A stretch of 64,000 nucleotides of DNA, taken from an uncultured Aquimarina sp. (GTDB taxonomy: Bacteria > Bacteroidota > Bacteroidia > Flavobacteriales > Flavobacteriaceae). Shown here in pieces: positions 8,270 to 15,013 of this stretch. The translations under genes and the position numbers were made by a program. Position 1 is the stretch's first letter; each line of letters starts with the position of its first letter. The stretch covers positions 62,001 to 126,000 of the forward strand of contig NZ_CANLYD010000013.1 in NCBI RefSeq assembly GCF_947495315.1. The letters are read 5' to 3'. The notes under the pieces were generated by a model. That model searched no databases and was not told where the DNA came from. It saw only the letters and a list, made by a program, of their open reading frames with translations.

Positions 8270-8746
8270 TTATTTTATTTTACCATCATGAAACGCTGCC
8301 CTTTTCCAATTCCCGTCTTCATTCACCCAAACATTGGTTATTCTATATTCATTTTTTTGGATCTCTTCCTTTTTTTTATTTGAAACGGCTACCTTCCCAG
8401 TTACAATTGCCATATTTCTATAAAATTCAATTTTTATTTCATCCATTTCATACCGAATAACATCGAGATTTCCTGAATTGATTTCATTTTCTCTTTTACT
8501 CAAATAATTAAGCCAACTCTTTTTTCCAATGGATTTTGAATTTCCATTTGTGTGCAAATAGTTTTCAGTTATCATTGATTCTAGTACTGAAACATTTCCA
8601 TTCCGAAATGCTTTATTGAATTCACTAATCGTCTTTAGCAATTCTTGTTTAGATTTTTCTAATTCGTTATTGGTTGCATCATCATCTTTACATGAAGATA
8701 AATTCAAAGCTATAATGACAGCTAATATTACTTTAAAGAATCTCAT
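8270..8746 (-). CDS. NTF2-like (DUF4440-type) lipoprotein
   Basis: A 158-aa protein with a lipoprotein signal (MRFFKVILAVIIALNLSSC, Cys19) and an acidic residue run after the cysteine. The mature region has the cone-shaped NTF2/SnoaL pattern: a helix with ISEFNKAFRNGNVSVLESMI, then SKSIGKKSWLNYL, and a C-terminal strand set ending NVWVNEDGNWKRAAFHDGKI, which is typical of DUF4440. It could be a small enzyme or ligand-binding protein at the membrane; no catalytic assignment is justified. It is a single gene, followed by palindromic repeat copy 2. Confidence 0.75.
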   Translation of the reverse strand: MRFFKVILAVIIALNLSSCKDDDATNNELEKSKQELLKTISEFNKAFRNGNVSVLESMITENYLHTNGNSKSIGKKSWLNYLSKRENEINSGNLDVIRYEMDEIKIEFYRNMAIVTGKVAVSNKKKEEIQKNEYRITNVWVNEDGNWKRAAFHDGKIK

Positions 8747-8933
8747 ATGTTAGTTTAGCTTATTGAGTGAGGTTGTATCCAACATGCGTATATAATTACT
8801 AAAAATAACTATATATTATATCTTCATTTATAACCCTTTAATTCTACAGCTAGTTTTTATTTTTCGTTTTAAAAATAGTATAAAATCCCCTACAAAACAA
8901 AACAGTATTTACTCGTAATACTTCCTTAAAACA

Positions 8934-8963
8934 AAAATGCGCGACTAAAAAGTCACGCATTTT
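8934..8963 (-). terminator. Intrinsic terminator after glyA
   Basis: A 12-bp stem with one mismatch (AAATGCGCGACT against AGTCACGCATTT) closes on an AAAA loop. A T-rich stretch follows on the minus strand. It lies about 25 bp beyond the glyA stop. Confidence 0.75.
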
Positions 8964-8986
8964 ATATATATCTTAAAAAAAGTAAC

Positions 8987-10261
8987 CTACACCACAAACA
9001 ATGGTTTATCTGCCATCATAGCATTTACATCATTTGCAATACTATGCAACTCTTCTTCATTTTCTACATTATTGATTACTCTATCAATTAATTCTACAAT
9101 TTCCAGCATATCATCCTCTTTTAATCCACGAGTAGTAACCGCTGCAACTCCAATACGAATACCGGAAGTTACAAATGGTGATTTATCATCAAAAGGGACC
9201 ATATTTTTATTCACCGTAATCTCCGCAACGCCAAGTGCTTCTTCTGCTTGTTTACCAGTTACGTCTTTGTTACGTAAATCGATTAACATCATATGATTAT
9301 CAGTACCTGCAGAAATTACTTCATATCCCTTTTGGACAAAAGCTTCCGCCATTGTTGCTGCATTTTTCTTTACTTGTATGATATAATGCAAAAACTCATC
9401 TGTCAATGCCTCGCCAAAAGCAATAGCTTTTGCTGCAATGATATGCTCTAATGGACCTCCTTGATTTCCAGGAAAGACAGCGCTATCCATTAAAGAAGAC
9501 ATCATACGCTTCTTACCGCTCTTTAGTGTAATACCGAAAGGGTTTTCAAAATCTTTACCCATTAAGATTAACCCGCCTCTTGGTCCTCTTAATGTTTTGT
9601 GGGTTGTAGTAGTTACTACGTGACAATGAGGAACTGGATCAGCAATTACACCTTTGGCAATTAGTCCTGCAGGATGTGCAATATCAGCTAATAAAATAGC
9701 TCCTACGCTATCTGCAATTTCTCTAAATCTTTTATAATCTATTTCTCTAGAATATGCAGATGCTCCAGCAATAATTAGCTGTGGCTTTTCTGCTGTAGCA
9801 ATCTCTTGAATTTTATCGTAGTTTAATCTACCTGTCTCCTTCTCTACTCCATAAAAAACAGGATTGTACAATTTACCGGAAAAATTAACTGGTGATCCAT
9901 GTGTAAGATGTCCTCCGTGAGAAAGATCAAAACCTAGTATTTTATCTCCTGGTTTCAGACACGCGTGATAAACCGCGGTATTCGCTTGAGATCCAGAATG
10001 AGGTTGTACATTAGCATATGCTGCTCCGAACAATTCTTTAGCACGATCTATAGCAATTTGCTCTACTACATCTACTACAGAGCATCCTCCATAATAACGT
10101 TTTCCTGGATAGCCTTCTGCATACTTATTTGTTAATACAGAACCAGCTGCTTCCATTACTTGTTCACTTACAAAATTTTCTGAAGCGATCAATTCTAATC
10201 CATTAATCTGACGTTCTTTTTCGTCCTGAATTAAATCAAAAATCTGTTCGTCGCGTTGCAT
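8987..10261 (-). CDS. glyA: Serine hydroxymethyltransferase
   Basis: A 424-aa PLP enzyme that interconverts serine and glycine while charging tetrahydrofolate with a one-carbon unit. The N-terminal LELIASENFVS, the GSQANTAVYHA segment and the PLP-lysine motif THKTLRGPRGG (Lys222) are all present. The C-terminus is complete and normal in length. It is transcribed away from fahA, has its own -7 promoter, and ends at a clear terminator. Confidence 0.97.
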   Translation of the reverse strand: MQRDEQIFDLIQDEKERQINGLELIASENFVSEQVMEAAGSVLTNKYAEGYPGKRYYGGCSVVDVVEQIAIDRAKELFGAAYANVQPHSGSQANTAVYHACLKPGDKILGFDLSHGGHLTHGSPVNFSGKLYNPVFYGVEKETGRLNYDKIQEIATAEKPQLIIAGASAYSREIDYKRFREIADSVGAILLADIAHPAGLIAKGVIADPVPHCHVVTTTTHKTLRGPRGGLILMGKDFENPFGITLKSGKKRMMSSLMDSAVFPGNQGGPLEHIIAAKAIAFGEALTDEFLHYIIQVKKNAATMAEAFVQKGYEVISAGTDNHMMLIDLRNKDVTGKQAEEALGVAEITVNKNMVPFDDKSPFVTSGIRIGVAAVTTRGLKEDDMLEIVELIDRVINNVENEEELHSIANDVNAMMADKPLFVV

Positions 10262-10287
10262 GTTTTTTTATTTATAAAATAGATGCC

Positions 10288-10295
10288 CAAAAATA
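10288..10295 (-). promoter_or_regulatory. -7 promoter element (TATTTTTG) for glyA
   Basis: An exact TAnnTTTG match on the minus strand, 26 bp upstream of the glyA ATG. Confidence 0.55.
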
Positions 10296-10419
10296 GGAAC
10301 ATTCCTTAAAATAAGCTGATGGAATATTAATAAATATGAACATTTTCTTCACAATTAGAAATATCACATTTTTTAATTAACTTTCACATAAATAAAATAT
10401 GTAAAACGTTCTAAAATTA

Positions 10420-10427
10420 TATATTTG
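10420..10427 (+). promoter_or_regulatory. -7 promoter element (TATATTTG) for fahA
   Basis: An exact TAnnTTTG match on the plus strand, 38 bp upstream of the fahA start. Together with the glyA element it defines a divergent promoter region of about 130 bp. Confidence 0.55.
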
Positions 10428-10465
10428 ATGATGAGAAGTACCAACAACTTATTAAAAAAACGACA

Positions 10466-11746
10466 ATGCCCATAACTGCAAATAACCCAAATAGAAAAAC
10501 GTGGATCAAAACTCCTACTAATACTGATTTTCCAATTCAAAATATTCCTTTTGGGGTCTTTCTTACCAGAGATGACATCATTACTATAGGAACTCGAATC
10601 GGAGATACCGCCATTGATCTGGGAGCACTTCATCAACTTGGCTATTTTGATGGAATTCCATTGACCGATGATATATTTTTACAGGATTCTCTTAACGACT
10701 TCATATCTGATGGAAAAAAGACGTGGAGATTAGTACGTAATCGTATTGCCGATATTTTTGATACCGAAAACGACGCCTTAAAAAGTAATAAGGAACATTG
10801 TAAAATAGTACTATTTACGTTGGATGAAATAGAAATGCAATTACCGGTGACTGTAGGAGATTACACAGACTTTTATAGTAGTATTGAGCATGCAACCAAT
10901 GTAGGTACTATGTTCAGAGATCCTGAGAATGCTTTACTTTCTAATTGGTTACATATACCTGTTGGATACCACGGACGTAGTAGTTCTATAATTCCATCAG
11001 GAATTCCTGTACATCGACCACAAGGTCAGAAACTAATCAATGGTACAGAAAATCCAATTTTTGGCCCTTCACGATTAGTAGACTTCGAATTGGAGATGGC
11101 GTTTATTACTACAGATGCTAATCAGCTTGGAGAGCCTATTCCAATTGAAGAAGCTGAGGATTATATTTTCGGATTGGTATTGTTTAATGACTGGAGCGCA
11201 CGAGATATTCAGAAATGGGAATATGTCCCTTTAGGCCCTTTCCTTGCTAAAAACTTTGCTTCATCCATATCACCTTGGATTGTTACGCTCGATGCTTTAG
11301 AACCGTATCGAGTTACTGGACCAAAACCGTTAAAAGAACAGCTTCCATATCTTCAATACAAAGGAGACAAAAGTTTTGATATTAATCTGGAAGTTGCCAT
11401 ACAACCGGAAAAAGCAAAAGAAACTATAGTTTCTAAAAGTAATTTTAAACATATGTATTGGAATATGTCTCAGCAACTTGCTCATCACACTGTTAATGGA
11501 TGTCCGGTTAATTCTGGAGACATGATGGGTAGCGGAACGATTTCCGGACCAACTCCTGATTCTTATGGTTCTATGTTAGAATTAAGCTGGAGAGGTGAGA
11601 AACCAGTACAACTTAAGGAAGGTGGTAGTCGTAAATTCATAGAAGATAATGATACTGTTATTATAAGAGGGCATTGCAAAAAAGATGGTGTTAGGATAGG
11701 TTTTGGTGAGGTATCTACCAAATTACTTCCTGTATTTAAAAAATAA
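10466..11746 (+). CDS. fahA: Fumarylacetoacetase
   Basis: A 426-aa enzyme of tyrosine/homogentisate breakdown that cleaves fumarylacetoacetate to fumarate and acetoacetate. It has the N-terminal SH3-like domain (IPFGVF) and then the catalytic fold. Metal and active-site segments are visible in GDYTDFYSSIEHA, VGYHGRSSS, VDFELEMAFI and FNDWSARDIQKWEYVPLG, and the Gly/Thr-rich SGTISGP motif lies near the C-terminus. Length matches the eukaryote-like bacterial FAH family. It is monocistronic between its own promoter and a strong terminator; other tyrosine-catabolic genes are not in the window. Confidence 0.95.
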   Translation: MPITANNPNRKTWIKTPTNTDFPIQNIPFGVFLTRDDIITIGTRIGDTAIDLGALHQLGYFDGIPLTDDIFLQDSLNDFISDGKKTWRLVRNRIADIFDTENDALKSNKEHCKIVLFTLDEIEMQLPVTVGDYTDFYSSIEHATNVGTMFRDPENALLSNWLHIPVGYHGRSSSIIPSGIPVHRPQGQKLINGTENPIFGPSRLVDFELEMAFITTDANQLGEPIPIEEAEDYIFGLVLFNDWSARDIQKWEYVPLGPFLAKNFASSISPWIVTLDALEPYRVTGPKPLKEQLPYLQYKGDKSFDINLEVAIQPEKAKETIVSKSNFKHMYWNMSQQLAHHTVNGCPVNSGDMMGSGTISGPTPDSYGSMLELSWRGEKPVQLKEGGSRKFIEDNDTVIIRGHCKKDGVRIGFGEVSTKLLPVFKK

Positions 11747-11767
11747 AATCAATTATCATCCATATGA

Positions 11768-11798
11768 AAACCTCAAAAAGTTACTTTGAGGTTTTTTT
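11768..11798 (+). terminator. Intrinsic terminator after fahA
   Basis: AAACCTCAAA and TTTGAGGTTT arms enclose a short loop and are followed by a T run. It lies about 22 bp after the fahA stop. Confidence 0.85.
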
Positions 11799-11849
11799 GT
11801 TACCTTTTGGCACCAAAATTGAATAGATGTCCCCCAAACGTATTACATT

Positions 11850-13037
11850 ATGAAAAGAACTCTACTTTTATTTTTAATTACTACCCTTACCTTCTCTTGT
11901 GGAGGAAAAAAAAAGACATTCACTGCTCTTAATACAGGAAACTATGATCAAGCGATTAATACTTCAGTTAATAAATTAAGAGCTAATAAAAACAAGAAAG
12001 GGAAACAAGATTATATTCTAATCTTAGAAGAAGCATTTTTAAAAGCAGTTGATCGTGATATGAATGCTATTGCTTTTCTTGAAAAAGAAGGAAACCCAGC
12101 CAATTTAGAGCGAATTTATAATTCTTATAACACTTTAAAAAACAGACAAGAACGCATTCGTCCCCTACTACCACTATATCATGTAGAGCAAGGACGTAAT
12201 GCAAATTTTTCTTTTGATAATTATGATCAAAGAATTCTAGATACTAAAGAAAAATTATCTACTTATTTATATAACAACGCTAAGAATTTACTCTCTAACG
12301 CAAAAAGAAAAACAGATTATCGTAATGTTTATAACGATCTGGTATATCTAGAAAAAATCAGTCCTAACTATAAGAATACAAACGATCTTATTGAGGAGGC
12401 ACATTTTAAGGGAACAGATTTTGTTAAAGTTGCCATGAAAAATAATACGAACGTAATCATACCAAGAAGATTAGAAGACGATTTGCTAAATTTCAGCACG
12501 TATGGTTTGAATGATCTTTGGACGGTTTATCATAATAAACCTCAGCGTTCAGTAAAATATGATTACCTGATGGAAGTGTCTTTTAGAGAAATTAATATCT
12601 CACCAGAACAAATTAGAGAAAGACAACTAGAAAGAGAAAAGTTGGTTAAAGATGGTTGGGAATATCTATTAGATGAAAATGATGAATTTGTTCGTGATGA
12701 AGAAGGCAATAAAATCAAAGTAGATAAAATGGTAACTGTACGATGCGAATACTATGAATTCATGCAGTTTAAGGAAGCACAAGTAGTAGGTAATGTGCAA
12801 TACAAAGACCTTAATACTAAACAATTATTAGATGCTTTTCCACTTTCAAGCACATATGTCTTCGAACATGTTTATGCAAACTATAATGGTGATAAACGCG
12901 CACTAGATGATGATTTGATTAGGTATTTGGGATTACAAGCGATTCAATTTCCCACAAATGAGCAAATGGTTTATGATTCTGGAGAGGATCTAAAAAATAA
13001 ATTAAAAAGTATTATTACCAGATATCGTTTTAAATAA
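11850..13037 (+). CDS. Lipoprotein of unknown function
   Basis: A 395-aa protein with a lipoprotein signal (LITTLTFSC, Cys17) followed by GGKKK. Residues 25-200 are mostly helical and charged and may be TPR-like (for example NTGNYDQAINTSVNKLRANK). The region around 230-320 is highly charged, with ISPEQIRERQLEREKLVKDG and an acidic DENDEFVRDEEGN stretch. The C-terminal third looks beta-rich. The family was not recognised. A TACCTTTTG sequence near 11799 is a near-consensus -7 element. It lies between fahA and a Crp/Fnr gene with no obvious functional link. Confidence 0.75.
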   Translation: MKRTLLLFLITTLTFSCGGKKKTFTALNTGNYDQAINTSVNKLRANKNKKGKQDYILILEEAFLKAVDRDMNAIAFLEKEGNPANLERIYNSYNTLKNRQERIRPLLPLYHVEQGRNANFSFDNYDQRILDTKEKLSTYLYNNAKNLLSNAKRKTDYRNVYNDLVYLEKISPNYKNTNDLIEEAHFKGTDFVKVAMKNNTNVIIPRRLEDDLLNFSTYGLNDLWTVYHNKPQRSVKYDYLMEVSFREINISPEQIRERQLEREKLVKDGWEYLLDENDEFVRDEEGNKIKVDKMVTVRCEYYEFMQFKEAQVVGNVQYKDLNTKQLLDAFPLSSTYVFEHVYANYNGDKRALDDDLIRYLGLQAIQFPTNEQMVYDSGEDLKNKLKSIITRYRFK

Positions 13038-13076
13038 TAATGTAATCCAAAAGTGTTTTAATCTGAAAACTGAGAA

Positions 13077-13676
13077 ATGATTGACAAAGAAACATTACTT
13101 AGTGCAGGTGCTACTTTAAAAAAATACGTAAAAGGAGAATCACTTTTTTACGAAAACAATGATGCGCGATATTATTATCAGGTACATTCTGGTGAGATAA
13201 AAATGAACAACTATAATGATGAGGGCAAAGAATATATTCAAGGTATTTTTGACAATGGAAAAAGCTTTGGAGAACCTCCATTATTTGCAAACTTTAGATA
13301 TCCCGCTAATGCAGAAGCCATTATAGATACTGAAGTCTGGCAATTACCAAAAGATAAGTTTTTAAAGCTTTTAGAAGAAAACCCAACAATTCACCACAAA
13401 TTTACCAGTACTCTTGCCACTCGTTTGTATTATAAAGCCATGATGGTTTCGGAAATATCAACTCAGGAACCAGAACATCGTATCCTAAGGATTTTGGATT
13501 ACTTTAAAAAAAATAATCAAAGTTCCTCGATAGAAACTTCTCGCTATAAAATAGAGCTTACCAGGCAGCAATTAGCTGATTTAACAGGTCTACGAGTAGA
13601 AACGGTAATCAGAGCTGTTAAAAAATTAGAACAAAAGGGAGAGCTATCTATTAAAGAAAGAAAAATATATCGGTAA
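13077..13676 (+). CDS. Crp/Fnr family transcriptional regulator
   Basis: A 199-aa regulator with an N-terminal beta-roll (GESLFYENNDARYYYQVHSG, then FGEPPLF near 65), a dimerisation helix, and a winged helix-turn-helix with TRQQLADLTGLRVETVIRAV near residue 170. Cysteines for an iron-sulfur cluster are absent, so O2 sensing of the FNR type is unlikely. The downstream genes are a small membrane protein and a truncated globin. A TGA-N6-TCA palindrome sits between, so control of respiratory or nitric-oxide stress genes is plausible but inferred. Confidence 0.88.
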   Translation: MIDKETLLSAGATLKKYVKGESLFYENNDARYYYQVHSGEIKMNNYNDEGKEYIQGIFDNGKSFGEPPLFANFRYPANAEAIIDTEVWQLPKDKFLKLLEENPTIHHKFTSTLATRLYYKAMMVSEISTQEPEHRILRILDYFKKNNQSSSIETSRYKIELTRQQLADLTGLRVETVIRAVKKLEQKGELSIKERKIYR

Positions 13677-13694
13677 GTTTCCTTTTTCCCAACC

Positions 13695-13714
13695 TTTATG
13701 ATTAAGGTCATAAA
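13695..13714. promoter_or_regulatory. Candidate Crp/Fnr operator before the membrane protein-globin pair
   Basis: Perfect 7-bp arms TTTATGA and TCATAAA are separated by 6 bp, which is the TGA-N6-TCA geometry of Crp-type sites. Its centre (13704.5) lies about 41-42 bp upstream of the start expected from the -7 element at 13735-13742, the classic class II activator position. It directly follows a Crp/Fnr gene. Confidence 0.65.
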
Positions 13715-13734
13715 CTAAACGCCTCTTCCGGAAA

Positions 13735-13742
13735 TATCTTTG
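13735..13742 (+). promoter_or_regulatory. -7 promoter element (TATCTTTG)
   Basis: An exact TAnnTTTG match located 24 bp before the ATG at 13767. The palindromic operator occupies the place of a -33 element, which suggests an activator-dependent promoter. Confidence 0.6.
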
Positions 13743-13766
13743 AACATAACTTTAAAACAATACGTT

Positions 13767-14051
13767 ATGTACTCAAAACTATTAAAAGATTTCAGAGAAA
13801 TGTATATGGTCTATATTCCATTAATGATCATTCTTTCTAGTTGTTTAGGATCAGTTGCCGCAATGTATATTTTAATGCAGGACAGATCTTCGATGCAGGT
13901 AATTCAACTAACAGTTTGTGTTATTATTTGCATGGCATTTAATGCATCAATTCTAGCTCAAATGAAACCAAAATTTGTTTTTAATTTACTAATTGGTAGT
14001 CTTGCGATTAACACACTCTTAGTACTATTAAACTTTGGATATTATTCTTAA
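13767..14051 (+). CDS. Small three-helix membrane protein of unknown function
   Basis: A 94-aa protein. The ATG (MYSKLLKDF) is chosen over a TTG 27 bp upstream because that TTG lies inside the -7 promoter element. Three hydrophobic segments are visible: MVYIPLMIILSSCLGSVAAM, VIQLTVCVIICMAFNASIL and FNLLIGSLAINTLLVLLNF. No known family was recognised. It begins a likely two-gene transcript with the globin 12 bp downstream. Placement behind the Crp/Fnr-like site suggests a membrane role in nitrosative or oxygen stress, which is inference. Confidence 0.75.
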   Translation: MYSKLLKDFREMYMVYIPLMIILSSCLGSVAAMYILMQDRSSMQVIQLTVCVIICMAFNASILAQMKPKFVFNLLIGSLAINTLLVLLNFGYYS

Positions 14052-14063
14052 TAAAGATGTGTA

Positions 14064-14531
14064 ATGAAACAGATGAATGAACGAGATATTGAAACTAGAG
14101 ATGATATTTTCAATATAGTATCACAATTCTATACTAAAGTAAGAAAAGAGAAAGTACTTGGTCCCATTTTTAATCACGTAATAAAAAATTGGGATGAACA
14201 CCTAGATAGACTAACCGATTTCTGGGAAACAAATCTATTGTTTGTTACTAAGTATAAAGGGAACCCTATTAAGGCACATCAAGAAGTTGATGCTACTTTT
14301 CAGGGTAATATCACAGAACATCACTTCGGTATCTGGCTAAATTTATGGTTTACAACTATTGATGAATTATATTCCGGAGAAAAAGCTGATACTGCTAAAA
14401 GAAGAGCCAGAAAGATGTCTACTCATTTACATATAAAAATGTACGAATCCAGAACATCTCGTAAAAAAAATTGCCCTTTTAATAATAGCAAAAATGTTGT
14501 TAAACAAATTGATGCAAAACCTGTGGAGTAA
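14064..14531 (+). CDS. Group III truncated hemoglobin
   Basis: A 155-aa heme protein of the 2-on-2 globin fold. The N-terminal IFNIVSQFYTKVRKEKVLGPIF (split by the family's short A/B helices), the FWETNLLF segment, and the proximal histidine in KAHQEVDATF or EHHFGIWLNLW fit group III. The last 25 residues (KKNCPFNN onward) extend beyond the usual end. Such globins bind O2 and NO and are often linked to NO detoxification. It follows a small membrane protein with a 12-bp gap and overlaps the convergent ytxJ gene by 32 bp. Confidence 0.88.
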   Translation: MKQMNERDIETRDDIFNIVSQFYTKVRKEKVLGPIFNHVIKNWDEHLDRLTDFWETNLLFVTKYKGNPIKAHQEVDATFQGNITEHHFGIWLNLWFTTIDELYSGEKADTAKRRARKMSTHLHIKMYESRTSRKKNCPFNNSKNVVKQIDAKPVE

Positions 14532-14895
14532 TTGCACTGTGCGATGCATGATGTACCGCAACTCCATTACGAATCACAATAAATTGCGGAGATTCATGGT
14601 ATACCTGAAACTTTGCAGATATTTCTGAAGAAACATCTCGATAATTTAACAAATCGAGATAATAAAGATCTACTTGATTTTCAGTAATATCAAAACTGTT
14701 TTCAAAATTTCTGATCACCATTCTACTTATTCCACATCTTGTAGAATGCTTAAATATTGCTTGTGTTTTGGTACTCGAGGCATCTGTAATTTGATTTAAT
14801 TGCTCCAAAGATTTTAGCTCTTGCCAAGGCAGCGCTTGTTTTTCTTCTTTAGGTTCTTTATCCTCTGATCCAAATATTTTTCCAAATAATCCCAT
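14500..14895 (-). CDS. ytxJ: Bacillithiol system redox-active protein YtxJ
   Basis: A 131-aa thioredoxin-fold monothiol protein. The signature FKHSTRCGISRMV contains the single active-site cysteine near residue 54, and later YHESPQFIVIRNG and HHASHSAIT carry the cis-Pro region and C-terminus. YtxJ is thought to act with bacillithiol to reduce mixed disulfides, and it is common in bacillithiol-producing Bacteroidota. The N-terminus has an acidic/basic linker (SEDKEPKEEKQ). Its 3' end overlaps the globin gene in convergent orientation. Confidence 0.88.
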   Translation of the reverse strand: MGLFGKIFGSEDKEPKEEKQALPWQELKSLEQLNQITDASSTKTQAIFKHSTRCGISRMVIRNFENSFDITENQVDLYYLDLLNYRDVSSEISAKFQVYHESPQFIVIRNGVAVHHASHSAITPQVLHQFV

Positions 14896-15013
14896 AAAAT
14901 CAATTTTCTAACGGTAAAGGTCGGATAAAAACAATAATAATTACATTTTTATTTAGCTCATTTTTATATAAATTTCCTAAATACAGTTATTAATATAAGA
15001 TCTATAGGAAAAT

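Noticed and set aside
8257..8460. 67-codon plus-strand ORF opposite the NTF2-like lipoprotein
   Set aside because: It is antisense to a gene with a clear lipoprotein signal and domain, and it starts inside the palindromic repeat.
10373..10636. 87-codon minus-strand ORF overlapping the fahA promoter and start
   Set aside because: It overlaps the fahA N-terminus and the -7 element, and the product shows no homology-like features.
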